From: Acidimicrobiia bacterium
GTDB taxonomy: Bacteria > Actinomycetota > Acidimicrobiia > Acidimicrobiales > Aldehydirespiratoraceae
Direction: 5' to 3'
Length of the DNA: 64,000 nt
Assembly (NCBI GenBank): GCA_022820805.1
Contig: JAJEEV010000010.1
Coordinates: 1-64,000 of the forward strand
Shown here: piece after piece, positions 56,601 to 64,000 of the stretch
Position numbering within the stretch: the first letter of the stretch is position 1
How the letters are laid out: each line of letters starts with the position of its first letter
Notes under the pieces: generated by a model
Seen by the model: only the letters and a program-made list of their open reading frames with translations
The model's database searches: none
What the model was told of the DNA's origin: nothing
Program-made: the position numbers and the translations under genes

Positions 56601-57090
56601 ACGCCTCGGCTGCTGCCGTTGGAGCCGAGGCGGGACTCAGACCCGCGGCCGCCAGCAGGTCCGACACGGCCCGGGCCGCCCGCAGGCGGTCCCGCCCGAT
56701 CGCCCACATGCCGTCGCGGATCCGCACCAGCTGCTTGTTGAAGTGCTCGAGCTCGCCCGGGTCGAGTGAGGTGTCGTCGTCCAGGCGGGACTCCATCGCG
56801 GCGACCGCCGCGGTGGCCGTCCCGATGAGGCCCTCCAGGGCGTGGACCGTCGCCGGCGACGCCAGCATGAGCCGCAGGCCGGGCACGCCGCTCAGCAGCC
56901 GGTTGGCCGCCAGGAGGCGGTCGGCCGCCTCCACCAGAGTGCGGGCCACACCCTCGAGCGCGCCGCCGGACGCAGCGGCCGCGCCCTCTGCAAGCGCGGC
57001 CGCTGCCGCCTCCACCAGGCCAGTGACCTCTGCGGCCTCCGGGACGGGCCGCGTCGCCGGACGGCGCACTATGGCGATGATCCCGCACAT
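53623..57090 (-). CDS. Giant GlmS-like glutamine amidotransferase with two SIS domains and a novel C-terminal extension
   Basis: 1155 residues, against about 610 for GlmS. The N-terminus has the nucleophile Cys2 (MCGIIAIVR). A helical insertion of about 150 residues separates it from the GATase motif LEVRGRDSAG (near 182), then HTRWASVG (272) and INGDVDNYAEL (305). SIS1 carries SQSGTTTDTNRTVELAKARG and SVASTKAFYSQVAAG; SIS2 has VGNGPNQVAAREVRIKLSEL. About 295 C-terminal residues (from roughly 860) match nothing I know. Next to glmM and with no other GlmS in view, it is probably the glucosamine-6-phosphate synthase, but it could act on another sugar. Confidence 0.8.
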   Translation of the reverse strand: MCGIIAIVRRPATRPVPEAAEVTGLVEAAAAALAEGAAAASGGALEGVARTLVEAADRLLAANRLLSGVPGLRLMLASPATVHALEGLIGTATAAVAAMESRLDDDTSLDPGELEHFNKQLVRIRDGMWAIGRDRLRAARAVSDLLAAAGLSPASAPTAAAEAYLSVHQALSALDRLEVRGRDSAGLHLQVTGHGLDPDDPAVAGALERRACDETFGSGSARLVDGVLSIVHKTAAEIGELGDNTAALRAAIASDGLLAAALASSDARVLVLGHTRWASVGIISEANAHPLNSELLGEQTPYVVGAINGDVDNYAELLDGAGVQVPTAITTDSKTVPALMGRRTAEGLEPGEAFRRTVAECEGSVAVAVCAAQTPDRLQLALRGSGQALYVGFADDAFIVASEPYGVVEDTSRYLRMDGEAVAAGANPSTGRGQIVELDASRAGLLEGVARHAYDGTSLPVASTEISTASITTRDVDRGDHRHYLLKEISEAPSSFRKTLRGRIIDTPAGLDLSIGPETLPGNVRSGLRDGTVSTVLAIGQGTAAVAGESFALSLRTLLAEAAGEAVLDVKALPATELSAFGLRPDMSDTLVVAISQSGTTTDTNRTVELAKARGASVVAVVNRRDSDLTDRADGVLYTSDGRDVEMSVASTKAFYSQVAAGCLLAVAIAGEVAGDRRIASRRSLLGALRAMPGVLEQVLERRPAIGEAARSLALSRRHWAVVGNGPNQVAAREVRIKLSELCYMSISSDVTEDKKHIDLSAEPLVLVCAAGLSGSVADDVAKEVAIFGAHQAAPVVVADDEDARFNGASAVLGVPPVDPRLAFLPATMVGHLFGYEAALAIDAGARPLREARAAIEAAAARSDTTAEEVLSLAGPALAAGAAAFSAGLRRGDYDGHLEASTAVRITTLMRYAVGSAPLDGYELELGRVGTPEAVVDDLAGALSVGIDELTRPIDAIRHQAKTVTVGISRSDQTLLEAPLIQAVLAAGAPRDRLSYSTLRALADLSPAVAEVLGHTRYHVDGLDTIAVVDQGGIAAGIMSRTAASRALTGSKHRVAADRRVLAARGRHDGRTVVFVPEVAAGSTVGITLLHVRFAESLTVTAARGVLQGYRNRYSEMRDAVTETEPDFDEERLARIAPVDLLTAPIGDLADHWRT

Positions 57091-57151
57091 GTCAGAGTCC
57101 CATCGCCGCGACGCTCGCCGCGAGAACCGGCCGGCGAGCGGACCCGCTCAC

Positions 57152-57200
57152 ATTCTCGGGTCGATTTCCCCGTGCATACGACACCCAACACTCCCGAGAT
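57152..57200. repeat. 49-bp hairpin element, copy 2
   Basis: ATTCTCGGG, then 14 bases, then CATACGACACCCAACACTCC followed by CGAGAT, the same layout as copy 1 at 2245. The arms pair less perfectly here (TCTCGGG with CCCGAGA). It lies between the GlmS-like gene and the glmM stop, eight bases from that stop. Confidence 0.7.
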
Positions 57201-57207
57201 CCCACAG

Positions 57208-58632
57208 TCACGACAGTGCCTCTTTGATCCGGGATGAGAGGTGATCGGCCTCGGCCTGGGCGGTCTCCAAGTCGGCGGCCTCGACCATCACCCGCACGAG
57301 CGGCTCGGTGCCCGACGGGCGCACCAGCACCCGGCCCGAATCGCCGAGGCGGGCCGCGGCCTCGGACGAGATCGCGCCGAGCGCCTCGTTGAGGTCGGGC
57401 GGCCGCGTCGAGGCGGGCATGGGAACGCCCACGAGCACCTGCGGCAGCCGGGTCATGGCCCCGGCCGCGAGGTCTCTCAGGCTGCTGCCGGAGCGCTTCA
57501 CCGCGTCCAGCAGGTGCACCGCGGTCAGCAGCCCGTCACCGGTGGTCGCCAGATCTCGGAAGATCAGGTGGCCCGACTGCTCGCCGCCGAGCACCAGACC
57601 CCGCTCCTCGAGCGCGCCGAGCACGAAACGGTCGCCCACCGGGGTCTCGACGACGCCTATGCCACGCGCGGCCATGGCCTGACGAAGACCGAGATTGGCC
57701 ATGACGGTGACCGCCACCGCGTCCCCGGCGAGCCGCCCGCGCTGGGCACGATCGATGGCGCACACGGCGAGGATCTGGTCCCCGTCGACGAGCGCTCCGC
57801 GGCCGTCGACGGCCAGCACCCGGTCGGCGTCCCCGTCGAAGGCGAGCCCGGCATCGGCGCCGGAGGCGACCACCGCGGCCTGCAGGCTCTCGGGATGAAG
57901 CGATCCGCAGCCATCGTTGATGTTGTAGCCGTCCGGCGCGGCGTGAATCACTTCCACGTCCGCACCCAGGCCGCGCAGGCACTCGGGAGCGGAACGGTAG
58001 GCGGCTCCATTGGCCGCATCGACGACGACGCGCAGGCCTGACAGGTCGCGCCCTTCGAGGCTCGCGGCCACGTCCTCGATGTGGCGACGCCGGGCCAGAT
58101 CTCCGGCAGCGCCGCCGGCCGAAACGACGTGCCCGCTCGGGTCGTGCATCCGCCCGCCGTCCTGGCCGGGCGGGGTGCGGCGGGGCCCACCCGACTCGAG
58201 GTCCGCGCCGGCACCCGCCGCAGCCGCGCCTCCGCCGCCGGCGAGCAGCCCATCGAGGTGCCGCTCGACCTCGTGCTGGGCCTCATCGCTCAATTTGCGG
58301 CCTCCGGGCGCGAAGAGCTTGACGCCGTTGTCGTGCCAGGGATTGTGCGAGGCCGAGACCACCGCGCCGGCGACCTGCTCGTCATGGCACCAGCGTGCCA
58401 CTGCAGGAGTGGGGGCGACGCCCAGGTCGACGGCCGATCCTCCGGCCCGACGGATCCCGGTGAGCAGGGCTGCGACCAGGATCGGCCCGGAGACCCTGGT
58501 GTCGCGCCCGACCGCGAACCGATCGGCGCCCAGGACACGGCCCGCGGCCTCGCCCACCGCACCCACCAGATGGGCGGTCAGCGGGCCTCGGGTGTCGCCC
58601 CGCACCCCGTCGGTACCGAAGGCCGGCGTCAT
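57208..58632 (-). CDS. glmM: Phosphoglucosamine mutase
   Basis: 474 residues. FGTDGVRGDTRGPL opens the protein, and the phosphoserine loop is SASHNPWHDNGVKLF. The metal-binding motif is DGDADRVL, and the C-terminal phosphate-binding segment is RPSGTEPLVRVMVE. It converts glucosamine-6-P to glucosamine-1-P. A glycine/alanine-rich insertion of roughly 50 residues follows the LDGLL segment, making it longer than the usual ~445. It follows rpsI, as in most actinobacteria. Confidence 0.95.
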   Translation of the reverse strand: MTPAFGTDGVRGDTRGPLTAHLVGAVGEAAGRVLGADRFAVGRDTRVSGPILVAALLTGIRRAGGSAVDLGVAPTPAVARWCHDEQVAGAVVSASHNPWHDNGVKLFAPGGRKLSDEAQHEVERHLDGLLAGGGGAAAAGAGADLESGGPRRTPPGQDGGRMHDPSGHVVSAGGAAGDLARRRHIEDVAASLEGRDLSGLRVVVDAANGAAYRSAPECLRGLGADVEVIHAAPDGYNINDGCGSLHPESLQAAVVASGADAGLAFDGDADRVLAVDGRGALVDGDQILAVCAIDRAQRGRLAGDAVAVTVMANLGLRQAMAARGIGVVETPVGDRFVLGALEERGLVLGGEQSGHLIFRDLATTGDGLLTAVHLLDAVKRSGSSLRDLAAGAMTRLPQVLVGVPMPASTRPPDLNEALGAISSEAAARLGDSGRVLVRPSGTEPLVRVMVEAADLETAQAEADHLSSRIKEALS

Positions 58633-58757
58633 GAGGAAGTCCCGGCCGCACGGACCGACGCCACCATCACGGCATTCTCGTCGCGCTGCCCGATCCCGGC
58701 AAAGGGCCCGGCAACCGGTGCGCCCACAGGACGGGGCCTCCCGTTAGCGCGTGGCTG

Positions 58758-59150
58758 TCAGCGCTTGCTGTACTGGGGCGCCTTGCGAGCCTTCTTGAGG
58801 CCGTACTTCTTCGATTCCTTCTTGCGCGGGTCGCGGGTGAGGTAGCCGCCCTTCTTGAGCGCGTCCCGCAGTTCGGGCTCCACCTCCACCAGCCCCCTGG
58901 AGATGCCCAGGCGCAGGGCGCCGGCCTGGCCGCTGGAGCCGCCGCCGCCGATGGTGGCATCGATGTCGTAGCGGCCCTCGGTGGCGGTGACCGTCAGCGG
59001 CTCGAGTATCTGCATCCGGTGGGTACGCGACGGGAAGTAGTCCTCGACCGGCCGGCCGTTGACGACGATCTTGCCGACGCCGGCACGGAGCCGGACGCGG
59101 GCGACGGACCGCTTGCGCCGTCCGGTGGCTTGCACGAGTGGAGCGCTCAT
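58758..59150 (-). CDS. rpsI: 30S ribosomal protein S9
   Basis: 130 residues, with [28 protein letters not shown] and the basic C-terminal [12 protein letters not shown], which reaches the decoding centre. It lies 28 bases after rplM and follows the standard L13-S9 pairing. Confidence 0.97.
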   Translation of the reverse strand: MSAPLVQATGRRKRSVARVRLRAGVGKIVVNGRPVEDYFPSRTHRMQILEPLTVTATEGRYDIDATIGGGGSSGQAGALRLGISRGLVEVEPELRDALKKGGYLTRDPRKKESKKYGLKKARKAPQYSKR

Positions 59151-59178
59151 CGTTCGATCACCTCGATCGTTCCGTCGC

Positions 59179-59625
59179 CTATCGGGCCCGTGCGTGGTCG
59201 ATGGCGTAGGGCTGGGGCTGCTGGGCGGCGTGGGGATGGGTAGGGCCCGCGTAGACCTTGAGCTTGCGGATCTGCGCCCGCCCCAGGCGGGTCTTGGGCA
59301 GCATGCCCCGGATCGTGTCCCTCACAGCCTGGTCGGGCTGGCGGGCCATCTTGGAGCCGTACGTCTCGGTGCGCAGACCGCCCGGGTAGCCGGAGTGGCG
59401 GTGCACCAGCTTGGTGTCGGCCTTGTTGGAGGTCAGCACGACCTTGTCGGCGTTGACGACAATCACGTGGTCGCCGGTGTCGATATGGGGGGCGAAGGTG
59501 GGCTTGTGCTTGCCTCGCAGCAGCCCGGCCACCTCGGTGGCCAGCCGCCCGAGCACCATGCCCTCGGCGTCGACGAGGTGCCAGCTGCGCTCGATCTCTG
59601 AGGCTTTGGGGCTGTAGGTCGCCAC
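59179..59625 (-). CDS. rplM: 50S ribosomal protein L13
   Basis: 148 residues: [30 protein letters not shown] is the diagnostic block, and [13 protein letters not shown] is the C-terminal end. It binds 23S rRNA early in 50S assembly. It is co-transcribed with rpsI. Confidence 0.97.
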   Translation of the reverse strand: MATYSPKASEIERSWHLVDAEGMVLGRLATEVAGLLRGKHKPTFAPHIDTGDHVIVVNADKVVLTSNKADTKLVHRHSGYPGGLRTETYGSKMARQPDQAVRDTIRGMLPKTRLGRAQIRKLKVYAGPTHPHAAQQPQPYAIDHARAR

Positions 59626-59722
59626 GGTCGCTCCCGTTGGTCTCTTCGCTCGGCGGACGGCCTCTCAGGCTACGGCCGACCCCGCCAAACGACACCCGCC
59701 CCGCCCTTGGAACATGCGCTGG

Positions 59723-60508
59723 TCAGCGGTCGTATAGGGCGGCCCAGAGCACCAGGCCCTGGGGCGGTGCCGGGCTGGGCGAGGCGCTGCGGTCGCGGGC
59801 CGCGATTATGGCCCCCACGTCGGAGGGCTTGTGCCGGCCCAGGCCCACCGACACCAGCAGCGCCACCAGCGAGCGCACCATCTGGTGGCAGAAGGAACGG
59901 GCCTCGATCTCGAAGACGGCGACGTCTCCTTCAAGCCACCACACGGCCCGCCGCACGCTGCGAACCATCGACTGGTCCGGACGGGACGGGTTGCGGCGGC
60001 AGAACGAGCTGAAGTCGTGGTCGCCCAGGAGCCGGTCGGCCGCAGTGCGCATGGCTCGCAGGTCCAGCGGGCGCTCGACGTGCCAGCACAGTCCGGCCGC
60101 CAGGGGGTTCGGCACCGGCGAGTTCAGCACCCGGTAGCGGTAGACCCGGCCGGTGCACGAGTGTCGGGCGTCGAAGCCGGGGGACTCGATGCTGGCCCTC
60201 GACGCGGAGATGCGTGGACCGCACATGCGGTTGATGGCCCGTACCAGCCGCACCGGGTCGGCCCTCTCCATGTCGGCGTCGAAGGAGATCACCTGGGCCC
60301 GGGCGTGCACGCCGCGGTCGGTCCGTCCGGCGCACACGATGTCGACGCGATGGCCCAGAACGCTGGCCAGAGCGTCGCCGAGGGCTCCGGCCACCGTCGG
60401 CACTCCCTCGTTCAGGGCGAATCCGTGGAACTCGGAGCCGTCGTATGCGACCGTCATCCGGACCCGGACGACTCCGACAGGCTCACCAGTGTCGGGAATG
60501 GAAGCCAA
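59723..60508 (-). CDS. truA: tRNA pseudouridine synthase TruA
   Basis: Up to 261 residues. The catalytic aspartate lies in CAGRTDRGVHARAQVISF, and VAYDGSEFHGFA is the N-terminal motif. It modifies U38-40 of tRNAs. The longest frame starts with TTG at 60508, directly after the rplQ stop; the ATG at 60457 (MTVAYDG) would give a 244-residue protein with the usual N-terminus and may be the true start. Confidence 0.93.
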   Translation of the reverse strand: MASIPDTGEPVGVVRVRMTVAYDGSEFHGFALNEGVPTVAGALGDALASVLGHRVDIVCAGRTDRGVHARAQVISFDADMERADPVRLVRAINRMCGPRISASRASIESPGFDARHSCTGRVYRYRVLNSPVPNPLAAGLCWHVERPLDLRAMRTAADRLLGDHDFSSFCRRNPSRPDQSMVRSVRRAVWWLEGDVAVFEIEARSFCHQMVRSLVALLVSVGLGRHKPSDVGAIIAARDRSASPSPAPPQGLVLWAALYDR

Positions 60509-60862
60509 TCAGACGAGTTCGATGCGGGCCATCGGGGCGTTGTCGCCGTGGCGGGGTCCCAGCTTGACGATGCGGGTGTAGCCGCCGGGACGGTCGACGT
60601 AGCGGGGGCCGATCTCGTCGAAGAGCTTCGAGGCCATCTCCCGATCGCCCAGGAACCGGACGACCTGGCGGTGGTTGTGCACCCCGCCGTAACGGGCCTT
60701 CGTGATCATCTTCTCCGCGATGGGCCGCATCGCCTTGGCCTTCGCCTCGGTCGTGGTTATGCCCTCGGCCGCGATGAGCGAAGCCACCAGGTTGGCCATC
60801 ATCAGCTTCTGGTGGCGGCTGCTGCCCCCGAAACGGCGCCCTTTGCGGGGACGGGCGGGCAT
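60509..60862 (-). CDS. rplQ: 50S ribosomal protein L17
   Basis: 117 residues, opening PARPRKGRRFGGSSRHQKLMMANL and ending with GPRHGDNAPMARIELV, as in bacterial L17. It starts one base after the rpoA stop. Confidence 0.97.
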   Translation of the reverse strand: MPARPRKGRRFGGSSRHQKLMMANLVASLIAAEGITTTEAKAKAMRPIAEKMITKARYGGVHNHRQVVRFLGDREMASKLFDEIGPRYVDRPGGYTRIVKLGPRHGDNAPMARIELV

Positions 60863-60863
60863 G

Positions 60864-61805
60864 TCAGCCTGCCCCCCGCAACGACAGGCCCCGCTCGTCG
60901 AGCTTGGCGACGACCTCGTCGAGGCTCTTCTCGCCGAAGTTGGTGATGGCCAGCAGGTCGTCGGAGGTCTTCTCCAGCAACTCGCTGAGCGTGTTGATCT
61001 GGGCCCGCTTGAGGCAGTTGCGGGGACGCTCGGTCAGCTCGAGGTCGTCCACCATGAGCTCGGCCTCGGCGTCCGCCTGGGGGGTGGCGGCTATCTCGCC
61101 GAGCTCGAGGCCGCGGGGATCCTCGCTGAGATCCTCGACGAGCTCGATGAGGCTGCGCAGCGTGGCACCGGCCGAGGCCACCGCCTCGGTCGGTGAGATC
61201 GACCCGTCGGTCTCGACATCGAGCACCAGAAGGTCGTAGTCGGTCGACTGCTCGACGCGGGTGGCCTCCACGTTGAACGCGACCCTCCGCACCGGGGAGT
61301 AGATCGAGTCGACCGGTATCACGCCGATGGCCGCGGCCAACTCCTTGTTCTCCTCCGCGGACACGTAGCCGCGGCCCCGGGCGACGGTGATGTCGACCGC
61401 GAGGCGGCCGGCCTGGTTGAGAGTGGCGATGGGAGCCTCCGGGTTGAGGATCTCGACATCGGGATGGCGTTGGATGTCGGCCGCGGTGACGTCGGCCGGA
61501 CCCCTGGCATCGAGCCGCAGCGTCACGGGCTCCTCGCACAGGACGACCAGCACCAGATCCTTGAGGTTCAGGATGATGTCGGTGACGTCCTCGGCCGCGC
61601 CGGGGATGGTCGCGAACTCGTGGAGGGCGCTGTCGAAGCGAACCTGGGTGACGGCGGCTCCGGGGATCGACGACAGCAGCGTGCGCCGCAGCGAGTTGCC
61701 GATCGTGTGCCCGAAACCGGGCTCGAGCGGGCCGATCTCGAATTGCTGCCGGTTGCCTTGGGCCGGCTCACGGATCTCGACCGTCGGGCGCTGCATTACA
61801 AGCAT
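60864..61805 (-). CDS. rpoA: DNA-directed RNA polymerase alpha subunit
   Basis: 313 residues. The N-terminal domain includes EPLEPGFGHTIGNSLRRTLL and SIPGAAVTQVRFD. The C-terminal DNA-binding domain is ERPRNCLKRAQINTLSELLE to EKSLDEVVAKLDERG. An upstream ATG in the same frame would add a long unlike N-terminus, so the ATG at 61805 is chosen. It follows rpsD as is standard. Confidence 0.97.
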   Translation of the reverse strand: MLVMQRPTVEIREPAQGNRQQFEIGPLEPGFGHTIGNSLRRTLLSSIPGAAVTQVRFDSALHEFATIPGAAEDVTDIILNLKDLVLVVLCEEPVTLRLDARGPADVTAADIQRHPDVEILNPEAPIATLNQAGRLAVDITVARGRGYVSAEENKELAAAIGVIPVDSIYSPVRRVAFNVEATRVEQSTDYDLLVLDVETDGSISPTEAVASAGATLRSLIELVEDLSEDPRGLELGEIAATPQADAEAELMVDDLELTERPRNCLKRAQINTLSELLEKTSDDLLAITNFGEKSLDEVVAKLDERGLSLRGAG

Positions 61806-61879
61806 GGGACTCCTCGACTCTGCTGCGTCGGGCAGGACTCGGACCGCGCCGAGTGCTTCCCGGTGGGTAGGTGATCCAA

Positions 61880-62497
61880 CTACTTCGAGTACAGCTCGAC
61901 AATGAGCTGCTCTCGGATCGGCACGTCGATCTGCTCGCGGATTGGCAGGTCGCGCACCGTGGCCGTGAAGGCATCCTCGCCACCGTCGATCCAGGCGGGC
62001 GGGTTGCGATCGAGCACGTCCACGTTCCACTGGATCGTGGCCGAGTCGCGGATCTTGGCCCGCAACTCGACGACGTCGCCCTTGCGCAGCCGGTAGCTGG
62101 GGATCGTCACTCGGGAGCCGTTCACGTTCACATGGCCGTGGTTGACCATCTGGCGGGCCTGGGGGCGGGTGGCGCCCCAGCCCATGCGGTAGACGAAATT
62201 GTCGAGGCGCAGCTCCAGGAAGCGCAGCATGTTCTCGCCGGTCACGCCCTGGCGCCGGCTGGCCTCTGCGAACAGGTTGCGGAACTGGCGCTCGGTGAGG
62301 CCGTAGGTGTGGCGGGCCTTCTGCTTCTCCTGCATCTGCACCAGGAACTCCGAGGCGGTGTTGCGCCGCCGGGAGCGGCCCCGCTCCCCGGGGGGGTACG
62401 GTCGCCGGTCGAGGGCTATCGCCTCTCCCTTGGTGCCCCAGATGTTGGTGTTGAGGCGGCGCGACACCCGCGCCTTGGGTCCCGTGTAGCGCGACAT
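61880..62497 (-). CDS. rpsD: 30S ribosomal protein S4
   Basis: 205 residues: LDNFVYRMGWGATRPQARQM and NHGHVNVNGSRVTIPSYRL form the S4 RNA-binding domain. YTGPKARVSRRLNTNIWG is near the N-terminus. No zinc-binding cysteine cluster is visible, so it is the zinc-free form. Confidence 0.97.
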   Translation of the reverse strand: MSRYTGPKARVSRRLNTNIWGTKGEAIALDRRPYPPGERGRSRRRNTASEFLVQMQEKQKARHTYGLTERQFRNLFAEASRRQGVTGENMLRFLELRLDNFVYRMGWGATRPQARQMVNHGHVNVNGSRVTIPSYRLRKGDVVELRAKIRDSATIQWNVDVLDRNPPAWIDGGEDAFTATVRDLPIREQIDVPIREQLIVELYSK

Positions 62498-62498
62498 G

Positions 62499-62897
62499 TC
62501 AGACCCTTCTGCGCTTGGGCTGCCGGCAGCCGTTGTGGGGAACGGGCGTCACATCAGTGATGCCGGTCACGTCTATGCCGACGTTCTGCAGTGAGCGGAT
62601 GGCGGTCTCGCGGCCCGAGCCGGGACCCTTGACCTGCACGTCGACCTTGCGCAGTCCGTGCTCCATGGCCTTGCGGGCGGCCTGCTCGGCGGCCATCTGC
62701 GCCGCGAAGGGCGTGGACTTGCGGGAGCCCTTGAAGCCCACGTTGCCTGCTGACGCCCACGACACCACGTTGCCCTGGAGGTCGGTGATGGTGATGATCG
62801 TGTTGTTGAACGAGCTCTTGATGTGGGCCACGCCGTGGGTCACGTTCTTGCGCTCGCGCTTGCGGGTGCGCCGCCGGTCCGAGGATGGTTTCGCCAT
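62499..62897 (-). CDS. rpsK: 30S ribosomal protein S11
   Basis: 132 residues: [37 protein letters not shown] and the end [19 protein letters not shown] are all typical. It lines the platform near the mRNA exit. Its stop adjoins the rpsD start with one base between. Confidence 0.97.
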   Translation of the reverse strand: MAKPSSDRRRTRKRERKNVTHGVAHIKSSFNNTIITITDLQGNVVSWASAGNVGFKGSRKSTPFAAQMAAEQAARKAMEHGLRKVDVQVKGPGSGRETAIRSLQNVGIDVTGITDVTPVPHNGCRQPKRRRV

Positions 62898-62909
62898 GCT
62901 GCCAGCCGC

Positions 62910-63287
62910 CTACTTCTTGACCTTCTTCTTGCCCGCCACGGTCCGCTTCGGGCCCTTGCGGGTGCGGGCGTTGGTATGGGTCCGCTGGCCCCGGACGGGA
63001 AGCCCGCGGCGGTGCCGCAGCCCCTGGTAGCAGCCGATCTCCATCTTGCGCTTGATGTCCTGGGAGACCTCGCGCCGCAGGTCGCCCTCCACCTGGACGT
63101 TGGCGTCGATGAAGCCTCGCAGCCGCGCCACCTCGTCGTCGGTGAGGTTGCGCACCCGCGTGTCCGGATTGATCTCGGTCGCCTGGCAGATCTGCTGGGC
63201 GACGCTGCGCCCGATGCCGTAGATGTAGGTCAATGAGATCTCCACCCGCTTCTCGCGGGGGATGTCCACACCGGAGATACGGGCCAT
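62910..63287 (-). CDS. rpsM: 30S ribosomal protein S13
   Basis: 125 residues: [20 protein letters not shown], a central helix-turn region and [20 protein letters not shown], which contacts the P-site tRNA. It ends with the Lys-rich KKKVKK. It follows rpmJ. Confidence 0.97.
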   Translation of the reverse strand: MARISGVDIPREKRVEISLTYIYGIGRSVAQQICQATEINPDTRVRNLTDDEVARLRGFIDANVQVEGDLRREVSQDIKRKMEIGCYQGLRHRRGLPVRGQRTHTNARTRKGPKRTVAGKKKVKK

Positions 63288-63324
63288 CTAGCCGTGCTCC
63301 CCTGCTGCGAAGATGAGCATCGTC

Positions 63325-63438
63325 TCAGCCCTGCCTCTGCTTGTGGCGAGCATTGTCGCAGATCACCATGACGCGGCCGCGCCGGCGGATCACCTTGCAG
63401 CGGTCGCAGATCTTCTTGACGCTCGGTCGGACCTTCAT
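63325..63438 (-). CDS. rpmJ: 50S ribosomal protein L36
   Basis: 37 residues: [20 protein letters not shown], then [17 protein letters not shown]. Three of the zinc ligands (two Cys in CDRC and one in VICD) and the His of ARHKQ are visible, so it is the zinc-binding form. It lies 13 bases after infA. Confidence 0.95.
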   Translation of the reverse strand: MKVRPSVKKICDRCKVIRRRGRVMVICDNARHKQRQG

Positions 63439-63451
63439 GGATGTTCGATGC

Positions 63452-63676
63452 TCACTTGTATCGGTAGGTGATTCGCCCCCGCTGGAGGTCGTAGGGCGTG
63501 ACCTCAACCTGGACGCGGTCTCCGGGGAGTATCCGGATGTAGTGCATCCGCATCTTGCCCGAGATGTGGGCCAGCACATAGTGGCCATTCTCGAGCTCCA
63601 CGCGGAACATCGCGTTGGGAAGGGACTCCGTGACGGTTCCCTCCAATACGATTGCGTCCTCTTTGGGTTTCGGCAG
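63452..63676 (-). CDS. infA: Translation initiation factor IF-1, probable CTG start
   Basis: The full protein is 74 residues and reads [20 protein letters not shown], then [20 protein letters not shown] and ends GRITYRYK. Homologues begin at this position with Met-Pro-Lys. The codon there is CTG (63676-63674), and a strong GGAGG lies seven bases upstream. No ATG, GTG or TTG exists at the expected place; the next candidate is TTG at 63646, which would lack ten conserved residues and has no ribosome-binding site. Confidence 0.9.
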   Translation of the reverse strand: MPKPKEDAIVLEGTVTESLPNAMFRVELENGHYVLAHISGKMRMHYIRILPGDRVQVEVTPYDLQRGRITYRYK

Positions 63677-63788
63677 TGTCTGGCCTCCTGTGGGGTGAGC
63701 CCCGGTTCGCGCGCGTCGGCACCGGCCCGAGGCCGAAAGGCAACGCTACCTGCGGCGCCGCGTCCATCCAACCCCAACCAGGCCCCTA

Positions 63789-64000
63789 CTAGGCCGGTTG
63801 GGGGCGGGTGCGCTCGACGGCGGACACGATGCGCTCGAACACCTCGTCGGGGGTGCCCACGCCGTCGACCGTCGCCAGCAGCCCGCGGGCATCGAACCAG
63901 TCCAGAAGGGGTGCGGTCTGCTCCTCGTAGAGTTCAAGGCGGCGCTGGATCGCCTCCAGCGTGTCGTCCGAGCGCCCCCGGTCCACCATCCGGGCCGTCA
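63789..64000 (-). CDS. adk: Adenylate kinase, C-terminal part (runs off the window)
   Basis: The visible 69 residues read [20 protein letters not shown], then [20 protein letters not shown] and [19 protein letters not shown]. This is the C-terminal helix region of adenylate kinase, including the RxDD motif of the lid/core junction. The N-terminus lies beyond the window. It is followed by infA 112 bases away; map, which usually lies between them in actinobacteria, is not present. Confidence 0.9.
   Translation of the reverse strand, partial: TARMVDRGRSDDTLEAIQRRLELYEEQTAPLLDWFDARGLLATVDGVGTPDEVFERIVSAVERTRPQPA

Overview
The window is a GC-rich chromosomal segment from an actinobacterium. The right half follows the classic actinobacterial order adk-infA-rpmJ-rpsM-rpsK-rpsD-rpoA-rplQ-truA-rplM-rpsI-glmM-glmS-acpS-nnr-alr-tsaE-tsaB-tsaD-groES-groEL-guaB3-guaA-pcrA-sucC-sucD-purH. 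GuaB3, a CIRCE-controlled groES-groEL and many LLM-type (often F420-dependent) oxidoreductases also point there. An Acidimicrobiia-like lineage is my best guess, but that is inference.

Left end (1-760): the end of an IS3-family element with the transposase N-terminus abuts an Abi/HEPN-type gene that has lost its 5' end.

Catabolic region (769-28150): a minus-strand block encodes a branched-chain-type ABC importer (livK-livF-livH-livM::G) followed by a homoprotocatechuate-type isomerase/decarboxylase and a semialdehyde dehydrogenase. Facing it is a MarR regulator. A second divergent pair of operons holds SDR, LLM oxidoreductase and aromatic amino acid decarboxylase on one side, and ADC-like protein, P450, extradiol dioxygenase (HpaD-like) and class I amidotransferase on the other. 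Further right are a glycine-betaine/proline-type permease and binding protein without an ATPase, a glutamine-synthetase-like ligase, acyl-CoA dehydrogenase, alpha/beta hydrolase, a PuuD-like gamma-glutamyl hydrolase, a second P450, another LLM enzyme and a TauD-type dioxygenase. Three similar 20-bp palindromes (8238, 11953, 21379) tie livK/marR, the central divergent operons and the ligase gene into one probable MarR regulon. The gene content suggests uptake and breakdown of an aromatic amine or amino acid, possibly through gamma-glutamylation, ending in meta ring cleavage.

Middle (28279-39470): a homocysteine methyltransferase, a MazEF-type module with a perfect operator over its start, purH, sucCD, a small membrane protein, AlaX, PcrA helicase, a Fic protein, an AT-rich non-coding stretch and a decayed LLM oxidoreductase.

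Right half (39509-64000): housekeeping genes, all on the minus strand. Usual members map, rimI, guaB and purN are missing from their expected positions. GlmS is represented by a 1155-residue protein with an insertion and a long C-terminal extension. infA appears to start with CTG.

Two families of non-coding repeat are scattered through intergenic gaps: a ~135-bp element in four copies (27094, 33691, 49305, 53439) and a 49-bp hairpin element in two copies (2245, 57152).
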